Below are positions 32,930 to 41,277 of a DNA stretch of 64,000 bases, in pieces. Below the pieces are notes generated by a model. It had not been told where the DNA came from. It did not search any database and was given only the letters and a program-made list of their open reading frames with translations. The stretch is from an uncultured Clostridia bacterium (GTDB taxonomy: Bacteria > Bacillota > Clostridia > Christensenellales > Borkfalkiaceae). Positions within the stretch are counted from its first letter, which is position 1. The number at the start of each line of letters is the position of its first letter. The DNA lies in NCBI GenBank assembly GCA_934271065.1, contig CAKQQQ010000002.1:62001-126000 (forward strand), written 5' to 3'. The translations under genes were made by a program, and so were the position numbers.

Positions 32930-34553
32930 TAGGCAGTCCCTCCTTGCTTATTTTTATTGTGGACGCGCTGTCGCTTTGCGAGCCGCATACCGTATAGTTT
33001 TTATTGCCCGAAAGAGCCTTTTCCGCAAGCCGTAACAGCCGCGTTACGGTAAACGTGAGTATAAAGTATATCACGCAGATAATCGCGTAGGTCTCGAATA
33101 TGGCGTAAGTCGCCTTCGACGCGACCGTCGCCTGATAGAAAAGTTCCGCCACGCCGATTACGTTCAATACCGAAGTGTCTTTTATGTTTATAACGAATTC
33201 GTTAGACACCGCAGGCAGTATGTTTCGGATAACCTGCGGAATTACGACGTGCAACATAATCTGAAAATGCGTCATTCCTATCGATTCCGCGCCTTCGTAC
33301 TGACCTTTATCTATCGAAAGTATGCCGCCCCTTACTATTTCGGCTATGTACGCGCCCGTGTTTATGGAAACTATGAATATAGCCGACGGCAACAGCGGCA
33401 AAGTCGTTCCGCCCGATATAAACGCGTAACCCCAGTATATGACCATCGCCTGTACCATCATAGGCGTGCTGCGGAAAATTTCGATATAGCAGGACAGCAA
33501 AAAGTTGATTATTTTCTGCAACCATCTCAGCCACCGTTTTCTTGACGGCGGAATGGTTTTGATTATTCCTATCAGTATGCCTATAAGCAAGCCGATGAGC
33601 GTAGATACGAGCGATATGAGCAGTGTATACCCTACGCCTTTGAGTAGTTGCAAGCCGTACTTTTCGAGTATCAGCAGTACGGACGAGAAAAAGGTTTTGT
33701 CTTCGCCGACGACTTCCACCGCGAGAGTTTTAGCCTGCGCGACCGCCTGCGCCATAAGCGTCTGCCGCTCTTCCGTACCGATTTCGGCTATCGCTTCGTT
33801 GACGGCGGCTTTATACGGCGAGCCCTTTTTTATACCGACCGCAAGCGTTACGTTCGATTTATCCGGAATCGAAAAACCCGTGCTGTCGTTGACGAGCGGT
33901 ACGAACGTAAACTCCTTATTCGCGTTACAGTCCGCTATCGCGCCCGGCTCTTCGGCAACGTAGCCGTCTACCGTCTTGTTTTTGAGCGCGGTTATCATAG
34001 TCGGAAAGTCTTTGAGCGGAGTTTGCCTGTTCAGGTTAGGTATCTGTTTAACCGCTTCGTCGTGGAACGTACCCGACTGCGCCACTATCGCCGCGCCGTC
34101 GAAATCGGCAAGCGCGGTCGCACCTGCGTACGCCCCGTCTTTTCTGACGACTATAACGAGATTGGATTCGTAATACGCGTCGGAAAAATCGACTTCCGCC
34201 CTGCGTTCTTCGGTCGGGCTCATACCCGCGACGATTAAATCGAGCGCGCCCGATTTGACCGCCGGAACGAGCGAATCCCATTCGTACGCGTGGACTTCGA
34301 GTTTCTTTCCGAATTTTTCGGCTATCTTCTTGGCGATTTTTATATCGTAGCCGTTGGCGTACTGACCTTTCTTGCCGTATATAGGCACAGCGCCGTCTTC
34401 GTCGGAAAGTTGCGTCCAGTTATACGGCTGGTAACCGCACTCCATACCGATTTTGAGTACGTCCGCGCTATCTTCCTTTTTACAGGAAACGAGCGTGAAC
34501 GACGCGATTAAGACCGTCAATAAGACGATTATCGCAACAAGCCTTTTCTTCAT
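32922..34553 (-). CDS. Fused substrate-binding protein and permease of a lysine-type ABC importer
   Basis: A 543-residue two-part protein. Residues 1-24 form a lipoprotein signal ending at Cys24 (TLVSC). Residues about 30-275 are a family-3 binding domain (IGMECGYQPYNW, GYDIKIAKKIAEKFGKKLEVHAYEWDSL is split here as GYDIKIAKKIAEKF then KKLEVHAYEWDSLV). From about 285 to the end is a polar amino-acid permease with an EAA-type loop (GQYEGAESIGMTHFQIML). The binding domain is thus tethered to the channel. The ATG at 34553 follows GAAGGAG; an upstream frame to 34628 would run into the riboswitch terminator. The lysine aptamer upstream is the best clue to cargo. Confidence 0.94.
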   Translation of the reverse strand: MKKRLVAIIVLLTVLIASFTLVSCKKEDSADVLKIGMECGYQPYNWTQLSDEDGAVPIYGKKGQYANGYDIKIAKKIAEKFGKKLEVHAYEWDSLVPAVKSGALDLIVAGMSPTEERRAEVDFSDAYYESNLVIVVRKDGAYAGATALADFDGAAIVAQSGTFHDEAVKQIPNLNRQTPLKDFPTMITALKNKTVDGYVAEEPGAIADCNANKEFTFVPLVNDSTGFSIPDKSNVTLAVGIKKGSPYKAAVNEAIAEIGTEERQTLMAQAVAQAKTLAVEVVGEDKTFFSSVLLILEKYGLQLLKGVGYTLLISLVSTLIGLLIGILIGIIKTIPPSRKRWLRWLQKIINFLLSCYIEIFRSTPMMVQAMVIYWGYAFISGGTTLPLLPSAIFIVSINTGAYIAEIVRGGILSIDKGQYEGAESIGMTHFQIMLHVVIPQVIRNILPAVSNEFVINIKDTSVLNVIGVAELFYQATVASKATYAIFETYAIICVIYFILTFTVTRLLRLAEKALSGNKNYTVCGSQSDSASTIKISKEGLPND

Positions 34554-34601
34554 CTTCTGCTCCTTCGATTCCGGAAGCGCGACGATTGCCCGCCGCGGAC
34601 G

Positions 34602-34647
34602 AAAAAAACCGACCGCAACGAAAGCCATAAAGCAATATTGCGGTCGG
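34602..34647 (-). terminator. Lysine riboswitch expression-platform terminator
   Basis: Minus-strand stem CCGACCGCAA and its complement with an internal 19-base segment, followed by TTTTTT. It lies between the lysine aptamer and the start codon at 34553. Confidence 0.93.
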
Positions 34648-34665
34648 ATAAAACCAAAATATCAC

Positions 34666-34832
34666 GATAGCCCTCCGTTTGCAAACAAACGACAGTCGAC
34701 GGAATGTTATTCCGACGCCCAACGAACGCGACTCTCGAAAACCGCGCCGTTTCGGCAAATCTCCCTTTTACGCAACGCGCCGTACGAGCGGCTTTATGCG
34801 TTACGTTACTTATGAGACCTGCGCCTCTATCC
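34666..34832 (-). ncRNA. Lysine riboswitch (L-box)
   Basis: The minus-strand leader contains the hallmark blocks of the lysine aptamer in order. These are GGATAGAGGCGC at the 5' end, an AGTAA segment, AAAAGGGAG, TTTGCCGAAA and GTTGGGC. After a hairpin comes the 3' element GGAGGGCTATC, whose CTATC pairs with the opening GATAG to form P1. The ~167-base length fits. It is followed by a terminator and then by the fused importer gene, so the probable logic is lysine-induced termination (OFF). The polarity is the common one for the class rather than demonstrated here. Confidence 0.93.
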
Positions 34833-34855
34833 GAAATTATTTAATTGATAAACGT

Positions 34856-34884
34856 ATTTTATTATATTTCCGTAGCGATGTCAA
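34856..34884 (-). promoter_or_regulatory. Promoter of the lysine riboswitch leader
   Basis: -35 TTGACA (34884-34879), 17 bases, -10 TAAAAT (34861-34856). The predicted start near 34849 is 17 bases ahead of the aptamer. Parts of the box lie just past the fur stop codon. Confidence 0.86.
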
Positions 34885-34899
34885 GCGTTTTACAGTCGT

Positions 34900-35265
34900 T
34901 TACGATTTTTTACGGCAATTTTCGCAGACGTGGTATAAAGTGAGCATATATCCGCTTATGCTAAGATCGTCGCGCGCGCGGATAAGTTCGTCTACGCCGT
35001 CGATATTGACGTCGTCCACCCTGCCGCACGCGGTGCAGACTATATGCTCGTGCGGGATAACGTTGCCGTCGTAACGGCTCGCTTCGCCCGAAACGTCTAT
35101 TCTGACTATTTCCCCGCACTCGACGAGCGCGCCGAGATTACGATAGACCGTGCCGAGCGCGATGTCCGGCAACAAGAGTTTCGCTCTGTCGTAGATCTCT
35201 TCGGCGGTCAGATGGGCGCAGGCGTCGCATAATACTTTTTTAACGACGAGTCTTTGTCTGGTCAT
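34900..35265 (-). CDS. Fur/PerR family metal-responsive repressor
   Basis: A 121-residue protein with an N-terminal winged helix (HLTAEEIYDRAKLLLPDIALGTVYRNLGAL) and a C-terminal metal and dimer domain. The structural zinc site is present as two CxxC pairs (CTACG and CENCR). HEHIVC and the acidic residues around VDDV match the regulatory site. Whether it senses peroxide (PerR), iron or zinc cannot be decided by eye. It overlaps engB by ATGA in a lon-engB-fur run. Confidence 0.92.
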   Translation of the reverse strand: MTRQRLVVKKVLCDACAHLTAEEIYDRAKLLLPDIALGTVYRNLGALVECGEIVRIDVSGEASRYDGNVIPHEHIVCTACGRVDDVNIDGVDELIRARDDLSISGYMLTLYHVCENCRKKS

Positions 35266-35861
35266 TGCGCTCTCTCCGTTACGACGGATATAATCCCGTC
35301 TAATTTGGCTAAGATTTCGTCTTTACCCGCTTTCGTTTCGGAAGAAAACCCGAACACGTCGTTCTCGGTAAGCGCGAATCTGTTGGCTATGGATTTAAGC
35401 CGTTGTTTTACCTGCATACGCGACACTTTGTCGGTTTTGGTGGCGATAAGCGTGAACGGTATCGCGTTGGAATGCAGAAAGTTTATCATAGAAATATCGT
35501 CCGCCGTCGGATCGTGACGAACGTCGACGAGCGACAGAACGTAGTCGAAATTCTCGTCGTCGGCAAAAAACTTTTCCATAGTGTACGCCCACTTGTCCTT
35601 TTCGGCTTTGGAAACTTTCGCGTAGCCGTAACCCGGCAGGTCGGCAAGCACGAATTCGCCGAAGTCGAAGTAGTTTACGAGCCGAGTTCGTCCGGGCGTT
35701 ACGGACGTTCTCGCGAGTTTTTTCATTCCCGCAAGCGCGTTTATAAACGAACTTTTACCGACGTTCGATTTGCCCGCGACGGCTATTATCGGCTTTTTGC
35801 TTTTTATGAATTGCGACGGACTTGCCGCAGACGTTATGAACGCGGCGTTACTTATCAGCAT
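35262..35861 (-). CDS. engB: Ribosome biogenesis GTPase EngB/YsxC
   Basis: An essential small GTPase for late assembly of the 50S subunit. The 199-residue sequence has G1 AGKSNVGKSS, G2 TPGRT, G3 DLPGYGYA, G4 TKTDK and G5 SSETK, matching YihA/YsxC. It overlaps the 3' end of lon by 14 bases and fur by four. The lon-engB order is conserved in Bacillota, which supports the call. Confidence 0.97.
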   Translation of the reverse strand: MLISNAAFITSAASPSQFIKSKKPIIAVAGKSNVGKSSFINALAGMKKLARTSVTPGRTRLVNYFDFGEFVLADLPGYGYAKVSKAEKDKWAYTMEKFFADDENFDYVLSLVDVRHDPTADDISMINFLHSNAIPFTLIATKTDKVSRMQVKQRLKSIANRFALTENDVFGFSSETKAGKDEILAKLDGIISVVTERAQ

Positions 35862-38223
35862 CTTTTCTGAGCGCGATTTCGCACGCTTCTCCTATGGTCG
35901 AAACGGGGTAGAACGTCATTTCTTTGCGTATGTTTTCGGGGATTTCTTCAAGGTCCTTGACGTTGCCTTTCGGCATTATCACGTTCTTCACGCCGAGACG
36001 GAACGCCGCAAGCGATTTCTCTTTAAGACCGCCTATCGGCAAAACCTTGCCCCTTAACGTCGCTTCGCCCGTCATGGCTACGTCGCCGCGTACTTTTCTG
36101 CCCGTAAACGCGGATATGAGCGCGACGGTTATGGTTACGCCCGCGCTCGGTCCGTCCTTGGGCGTCGCGCCTTCGGGAACGTGGACGTGCGCGTCGGTGT
36201 TCTCGAATACCGACGGAGATATTCCGAGTTCTTCGGTATGGAGTTTGACGAACGAGTAAGCGATTTTCGCGCTTTCCTGCATAACTTCGCCGAGTTTGCC
36301 CGTGAGAACGAGATTGCCCTTGCCGCGTATAAGCGCGACTTCGACGGTAAGCGTTACGCCGCCGACGGAAGTCCACGCAAGCCCCGTACACGCGCCGACT
36401 TCGTCGCCGCGCAGTTCGTCGGTATACGAGTACCGTTCCGCGCCGAGCAGTTTCTTTACGGCGTCGGCGTTTACGGTATATTTACGTTTACGGTCGTTTT
36501 CGGCGATACGAGTAGCGATTTTTCTGCATACGCCGCCGATTTCGCGTTCGAGATTTCTCACGCCCGCTTCTTTGGTGTAACCGTCGATAAGTTCGTATAT
36601 TCCGCTTTCGGTAAAGCGCACGTCGCAGCCCGCCACGCCGTTCTTCTCTTTCTCTTTCGGAACGAGATAGCGGCGGGCGATTTCGTACTTTTCGTTCCGC
36701 GTATAGCCGTTCAGTTCGATGACTTCCATTCTGTCGAGCAAAGGCGACGGAACGGTGTCGAGCGAGTTTGCGGTGGTTATGAACAAGACTTTGGACAGGT
36801 CGTACGGCACTTCCAGATAACGATCGCGGAAGGTCGAGTTCTGTTCGGGATCAAGCACTTCGAGCAGCGCGCTTGCGGGATCGCCGCGCAGATCGCTGGA
36901 TAATTTATCGATTTCGTCGAGCAGGACGACGGGATTGACCGTACCCGCTTCTTTCATCGCGTAAATCATTCTGCCCGGTATCGCACCGACGTAGGTCTTT
37001 CTGTGACCGCGTATTTCGGCTTCGTCTTTAACTCCGCCGAGACTCATTCTGACGAATTTTCTGCCGAGAGCGCGCGCTACGGACTTCGCTATCGAAGTTT
37101 TGCCCACGCCCGGCGGGCCGTACAGGCACAAAATAGAACCGCCGATTTTACCCGTGAGTTTAAGCACGGCGAGATATTCGGTTATTCTGCTTTTGACCTT
37201 TTCAAGCCCGTAATGGTCGTCGTCGAGAATCTTTTCGGCGACTTTAAGGTCGGCGGTATCGACGGTGCTTTCGTTGTAAGGCAGATCGGTAAGCCATTCG
37301 AGATAGGTATTCAGCACCGTATAGTCGGGCGAAGACGGATTCATCTTGCCCATACGGAAAAGTTCCTTCAAAGCTTTTTCTTCGACTTCCGCGGGCATTT
37401 TCTTGTCTTTGATACGCTTTTCTATTTCCGCGCGCTCGTCGTCTTCGTCGCCGAGTTCTTCGTGTATGGCTTTAAGTTCTTCGCGAAGATAATATTCGCG
37501 CTGATTTTTTTCTATACTCGCCCGTACCTTTTCGGAAATTTCTTTCTGAATGGCGGCAATCTCGGTTTCTTTGGAGAGAAGTTCGTAAAAAAGACGGAGT
37601 TTGTCTATTACGGAACGGAGTTCGAGTACGCGCTGTTTATCGCTTTCTTTGAAATTGAAGTTATACGTCGCGGCGTTGACGAAATCGTTGGCGTCGGCAA
37701 TGGCGAGTATGGTCGGGAACGGATCTTTGAGAATTTTCGTTCCGCCGGCGTTGAAATACGCCTTTATCTCGTCCTTGACGAATCGCGTATACGCTTCGGT
37801 TTCGTTAGGTTCGCCGTAATCGGGCTGCATCTCTTCCACTACGACCGAAAAATACTCGCTCGTCGAGCAGACGCGCGCTATTCTCGCGGCGTACAACGCA
37901 GACACGTTCACGCGGAGACTGTCGCCCGGCATACGCATACAATGCTTGATTTTGCAAACCGTACCGACTTCGTACAGGTCGGCGATGGTCGGATTTTCCA
38001 CGTCCGCGTCGACCTGCGAGCATACGAACAAAAGCGACTCGTCTTCGCCCGACAACGCTTCGTTAAGGGCGCGGAGCGACATCTCGCGACCGACGTCGAA
38101 AGAAGTGGCGACAGACGGCAATATTACCTTACCGCGCAACGCCACCATAGGCAACACGCGCGCGGCGTTTTCGTTTATTAAATTTTCGTTCTCTTTACGA
38201 GTAACAATCAAATCGTTTTCCAT
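35848..38223 (-). CDS. lon: ATP-dependent protease Lon
   Basis: A cytoplasmic AAA+ protease that degrades misfolded and regulatory proteins. 791 residues from the ATG at 38223. It has an N-terminal substrate domain (VLPMVALRGKVILP), a coiled region around 200-310, the AAA+ module with Walker A GPPGVGKT, and the C-terminal protease domain. The catalytic dyad is Ser693 (PKDGPSAG) and the lysine in GGLKEK (734/736). A TTG 36 bases upstream is in frame, but it lies within the -35 box, so the shorter start is chosen. No ribosome-binding site precedes that ATG, and the promoter predicts a transcript with at most one untranslated base. No CIRCE is seen. Confidence 0.96.
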   Translation of the reverse strand: MENDLIVTRKENENLINENAARVLPMVALRGKVILPSVATSFDVGREMSLRALNEALSGEDESLLFVCSQVDADVENPTIADLYEVGTVCKIKHCMRMPGDSLRVNVSALYAARIARVCSTSEYFSVVVEEMQPDYGEPNETEAYTRFVKDEIKAYFNAGGTKILKDPFPTILAIADANDFVNAATYNFNFKESDKQRVLELRSVIDKLRLFYELLSKETEIAAIQKEISEKVRASIEKNQREYYLREELKAIHEELGDEDDERAEIEKRIKDKKMPAEVEEKALKELFRMGKMNPSSPDYTVLNTYLEWLTDLPYNESTVDTADLKVAEKILDDDHYGLEKVKSRITEYLAVLKLTGKIGGSILCLYGPPGVGKTSIAKSVARALGRKFVRMSLGGVKDEAEIRGHRKTYVGAIPGRMIYAMKEAGTVNPVVLLDEIDKLSSDLRGDPASALLEVLDPEQNSTFRDRYLEVPYDLSKVLFITTANSLDTVPSPLLDRMEVIELNGYTRNEKYEIARRYLVPKEKEKNGVAGCDVRFTESGIYELIDGYTKEAGVRNLEREIGGVCRKIATRIAENDRKRKYTVNADAVKKLLGAERYSYTDELRGDEVGACTGLAWTSVGGVTLTVEVALIRGKGNLVLTGKLGEVMQESAKIAYSFVKLHTEELGISPSVFENTDAHVHVPEGATPKDGPSAGVTITVALISAFTGRKVRGDVAMTGEATLRGKVLPIGGLKEKSLAAFRLGVKNVIMPKGNVKDLEEIPENIRKEMTFYPVSTIGEACEIALRKDADK

Positions 38224-38230
38224 TTGCTCG

Positions 38231-38259
38231 ATTATACAATATAATTTTCGTTTTTGCAA
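38231..38259 (-). promoter_or_regulatory. Promoter of lon, geometry predicts a leaderless or one-base-leader mRNA
   Basis: -35 TTGCAA (38259-38254), 17 bases, -10 TATAAT (38236-38231). Seven bases (CGAGCAA) separate the -10 from the ATG at 38223, placing +1 at 38224. Confidence 0.8.
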
Positions 38260-38304
38260 GGGTTTTAGCCGCCCCGAAGGGAATTTTCAGGAATTATTCG
38301 CAAA

Positions 38305-38375
38305 ACGCCCGCCGCCGAGCGACAGCGAACGGCGAAACGGAAAGTTTCGGCGCGCGCGGCGACGGCGACGGGCGT
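38305..38375 (-). terminator. GC-rich nested inverted repeat, possible terminator of the opp operon
   Basis: Two 13-base arms (38305-38317 and 38363-38375) complementary except for one mismatch. They enclose a second imperfect hairpin built from GTTTCGGCG and its partner. On the minus strand it is followed by TTTTGCG, a short T tract. It lies 19 bases past the stop of the small membrane protein gene. Confidence 0.5.
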
Positions 38376-38393
38376 AAAGGTTTTTTGTTTCGA

Positions 38394-38594
38394 TTACAAT
38401 AAACCGAATATCCAAAGCGTAAGAAAAGCAAGAGCGAGCAGTACGGCAAGGCAAACGGGAACGATAGTCGTAAGCGCGGCGAGAATCATCGCCTTTACAT
38501 CGTTCTTTTCAAGCCCGCCGCCGCTTTCGATATCGTTTTTGAGTTTTTCTTCCTTTTCTTTGTCGTACTTTTTCAACCTTTTACGGAAAAACAC
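38394..38594 (-). CDS. Small single-pass membrane protein at the end of the opp operon
   Basis: A 66-residue product starting at a GTG with AAGGAG eight bases ahead and three bases after the oppF stop. The first half is highly charged (KKYDKEKEEKLKND). The second half, residues about 35-66, is one long or two tight hydrophobic segments ending in LTLWIFGLL. I do not recognise a family. Small membrane proteins at the ends of transporter operons sometimes modulate the transporter, but nothing here shows that. The good ribosome-binding site and tight spacing argue that it is real. Confidence 0.65.
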   Translation of the reverse strand: MFFRKRLKKYDKEKEEKLKNDIESGGGLEKNDVKAMILAALTTIVPVCLAVLLALAFLTLWIFGLL

Positions 38595-38597
38595 GAG

Positions 38598-40286
38598 TTA
38601 CGCTCCTTGTTGCCCTTCTTCGCTCGGTAAATCGGCGAGTTTTGAAGACTTCTTTTCGGTTTTCGGCATTTCAAACAGATAATTGCCGTCTTCGTCGAGT
38701 TTTTTGTCAAGGAAATGACAGGCGACGAAATGCCCCTTTTCCACTTCCACGAGCGGCGGCGGAACGCGTTTGCACTTATCGCACGCCATAAAGCAACGGG
38801 TGTGGAATTTACAGCCTTCCGGCGGACGAATGGGGCTGGGAATATTGCCTTCGAGAATAATACGCTCCTTGTTCAGATCGTCCGGATCGGTGGTTGGGAT
38901 AGAACTCAGCAACGCTATCGTGTACGGATGGCGCGGATCTTTGAAGATGGTTTCGGAATCGGCGAGTTCTACCATATTGCCGAGATACATAACGCCTATA
39001 CGGTCGGAAATGTATCTTACTACCGACAAGTCGTGGGATATGAACAGATAGGTAAGATTTTCTTTTTCTTTGAGTTCGAGCAGCAAATTGATTATCTGCG
39101 ACTGAATAGACACGTCGAGCGCGGAAACGCATTCGTCGCAAACGACGAATTTGGGTTTGACCGCCAAAGCCCTTGCTATACATACCCTTTGTCTCTGCCC
39201 GCCCGAAAACTGGTGCGGATAGCGGTGCAGCATATAATCCTGCAAGCCGCAATCGTTCATCTCTTTGAGTATGTACTCTTTCATCTTCTTCGAGCCGTGT
39301 CTGAAATAGTTGTGGGTAACGAGCCCTTCTTCTATCGTCTGACCTATCGTCATACGGGGATCGAGCGAAGAATACGGATCTTGGAAGACTATCTGAATAT
39401 CTTTGCGAAGACGTCTGATTTCGTTGGGTTTGAGCCTTGCAAGGTCGACGCCCGAATCGAACATCGCTTCGTATTTGTCGAATTCTTCTTCGCCCGCGTG
39501 CTTTAAGCGTATAGCGTCGATTTCCTGCTGACGCGCGGCTTCGAACTCTCTTAACACCGCGATTTTCGCCTTATTGTCACGGCATTTTTGTTTAAGCCGC
39601 TCTATGGACGCGTTGAGCGCGGCTATACATTTTTCTTCCTTTTCGGAAGGCGTTGCCGCCTCTTCCGCTTCGTCTGCCGAAAGCCTGTTGAGTTTAAGGT
39701 CGATAGCGTTTTCCAAAGACTTGATTTTAGAGTTGATTTTTTCGATTTTTACCAGCGCGTAGTGTTGGCGAAGGAGCGCGTTCGCGCCTTCTTTCATCTC
39801 CGCGTAAGGCAAAACCATAAGTCCGCCTAAAATCTTCGCGACGTTTTCGAGCGCGGAATGCGCCGCCGCCTGCGCAAGATTGTTATCCTGCAACTGACCG
39901 AACGTCGCGGCGTCGCCGAGTTCGGCTATTTTAGCCGCCGATTTGTCAGCCTTTGCCTGCGCTTCTTTATAGAGTTTAAGAAATTTTTCGGGTTTTTTGA
40001 AAGTGTCTTTGACGTACGACGGAGCGATTTCCGCTCTCGAACGCCCGTAATACAAGGTGCTGCCCGCAGTCTGATCGTACAGTTGCAGTATTACTCTGCC
40101 GAGCGTTGATTTACCGCAGCCCGACTCGCCTACAAGCCCGAAAGTCTCGCCTTCGTAGATGTCTATGCTGACGTCTTCGTTGGCGCGGACGTACAACCTT
40201 TCTTTCTGAAAGACGGAGGACTTGGCAATGGGGAAATATTTTTTAAGATTCGTGATAGACAACAATTTTTTCTTTGTGTTCTGCAC
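38598..40286 (-). CDS. oppF: Oligopeptide ABC transporter ATP-binding protein OppF with a large coiled insertion
   Basis: A 562-residue nucleotide-binding subunit, far longer than the usual ~310-350. Walker A GESGCGKST is at 53-61. The expected next motif, the Q-loop FQDPYSSLDP, comes only at 301. The intervening ~85-285 is an extra, Lys/Glu/Ala-rich, coiled-coil-like segment (for example AQAKADKSAAKIAEL, KIEKINSKIKSLENAI). Signature SGGQRQR is at 361, and Walker B reads VVCDECVSALD with the catalytic Glu kept but Pro replaced by Cys. The C-terminal oligopeptide domain with its Cys cluster (CKFHTRCFMACDKC) is present. The GTG start has GGAGG eight bases upstream and overlaps oppD by 44 bases. 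Confidence 0.93.
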   Translation of the reverse strand: MQNTKKKLLSITNLKKYFPIAKSSVFQKERLYVRANEDVSIDIYEGETFGLVGESGCGKSTLGRVILQLYDQTAGSTLYYGRSRAEIAPSYVKDTFKKPEKFLKLYKEAQAKADKSAAKIAELGDAATFGQLQDNNLAQAAAHSALENVAKILGGLMVLPYAEMKEGANALLRQHYALVKIEKINSKIKSLENAIDLKLNRLSADEAEEAATPSEKEEKCIAALNASIERLKQKCRDNKAKIAVLREFEAARQQEIDAIRLKHAGEEEFDKYEAMFDSGVDLARLKPNEIRRLRKDIQIVFQDPYSSLDPRMTIGQTIEEGLVTHNYFRHGSKKMKEYILKEMNDCGLQDYMLHRYPHQFSGGQRQRVCIARALAVKPKFVVCDECVSALDVSIQSQIINLLLELKEKENLTYLFISHDLSVVRYISDRIGVMYLGNMVELADSETIFKDPRHPYTIALLSSIPTTDPDDLNKERIILEGNIPSPIRPPEGCKFHTRCFMACDKCKRVPPPLVEVEKGHFVACHFLDKKLDEDGNYLFEMPKTEKKSSKLADLPSEEGQQGA

Positions 40287-41265
40287 TTCTTCTCTCCTCC
40301 TTTTCCGGATAAAAACATCTGATACGCTGTCCGCCGGTTATTTCTTTAAGTTCGGGTTCTTCGTCTATGCACTTTTGCGTGCAGTATTTGCAACGCGGGG
40401 CGAATTTACAACCCTTCGGCAACGCGAGCGGGTGCGGAACTGCGCCCGGAATGGGTTCGAGTTTCGCGTCGCCTGCGTCGAGTCTCGGTATGGAATACAT
40501 AAGCCCTTCGGTGTACGGGTGCGAACATTCGCAATCGGTGAATATTACCCGCGCCGAAGACTGTTCGACTACCTGCCCGCAATACATTACGACTACGTCG
40601 TCCGCCATCTCGTTGATAACGCCGAGATCGTGCGTGATGAATATTATCGACGTGCCGTTTTCACGCTGTAAATCGTTCATCAGGCGGAGAATCTGCGCCT
40701 GTATGGTAACGTCGAGCGCGGTGGTTGGTTCGTCGGCTATGAGTATTTTCGGTCGGCACGCAAGCGCCATCGCTATCATTACCCTTTGCCGCATACCGCC
40801 CGACAACTGGTGCGGATATTGTCTCGCGACCGCTTCGGGGTTGGGTATCTGCACGGCTTCGAGCATTTTGATAACTTCCGCGTACGCTTCGCGCTTTTTC
40901 ATACCCCTGTGTATCATAAACGGCTCGGCAAGTTGCTTTTTAACCGTGAACACGGGGTTGAGCGACGTCATAGGCTCTTGGAATATAACCGAGATTTTAT
41001 CGCCCCTGATTTTATAGAGTTCTTCTATTTTGAGTTTGGTAAGGTCCTTGCCTTCAAACAAAATCTCGCCCGAGTCTATATACCCGTTGCCGTCGAGCAG
41101 CCTTAAAATGCTCATCGCGGAAACGCTCTTGCCCGAGCCGGACTCGCCGACTATACCTATCGTTTTGCCCGATTCGAGACTATAAGAGACGTCGTTTACC
41201 GCTTTTACTATACCCTTTCTCGTCTTGAAATAGGTATGAAGGTGTTTAACTTCTAATAATGCCAT
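40243..41265 (-). CDS. oppD: Oligopeptide ABC transporter ATP-binding protein OppD
   Basis: 340 residues, normal family length. Walker A is GESGSGKSVS, the Q-loop is IFQEPMTSLNPVF, the signature is LSGGMRQRV, Walker B is ILIADEPTTALDVT and the switch is ITHDLG. A C-terminal oligopeptide/dipeptide domain contains the cysteine-rich CKFAPRCKYCTQKC, which in related proteins holds an iron-sulfur cluster. It pairs with OppF to energise the OppB-OppC channel. Confidence 0.96.
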   Translation of the reverse strand: MALLEVKHLHTYFKTRKGIVKAVNDVSYSLESGKTIGIVGESGSGKSVSAMSILRLLDGNGYIDSGEILFEGKDLTKLKIEELYKIRGDKISVIFQEPMTSLNPVFTVKKQLAEPFMIHRGMKKREAYAEVIKMLEAVQIPNPEAVARQYPHQLSGGMRQRVMIAMALACRPKILIADEPTTALDVTIQAQILRLMNDLQRENGTSIIFITHDLGVINEMADDVVVMYCGQVVEQSSARVIFTDCECSHPYTEGLMYSIPRLDAGDAKLEPIPGAVPHPLALPKGCKFAPRCKYCTQKCIDEEPELKEITGGQRIRCFYPEKEERRSAEHKEKIVVYHES

Positions 41266-41277
41266 AAATCTGCCTCC

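Noticed and set aside
37003..38181. A 392-codon plus-strand open frame opposite lon
   Set aside because: It is antisense to the conserved Lon N-terminal and AAA+ domains, with shadow-type composition.
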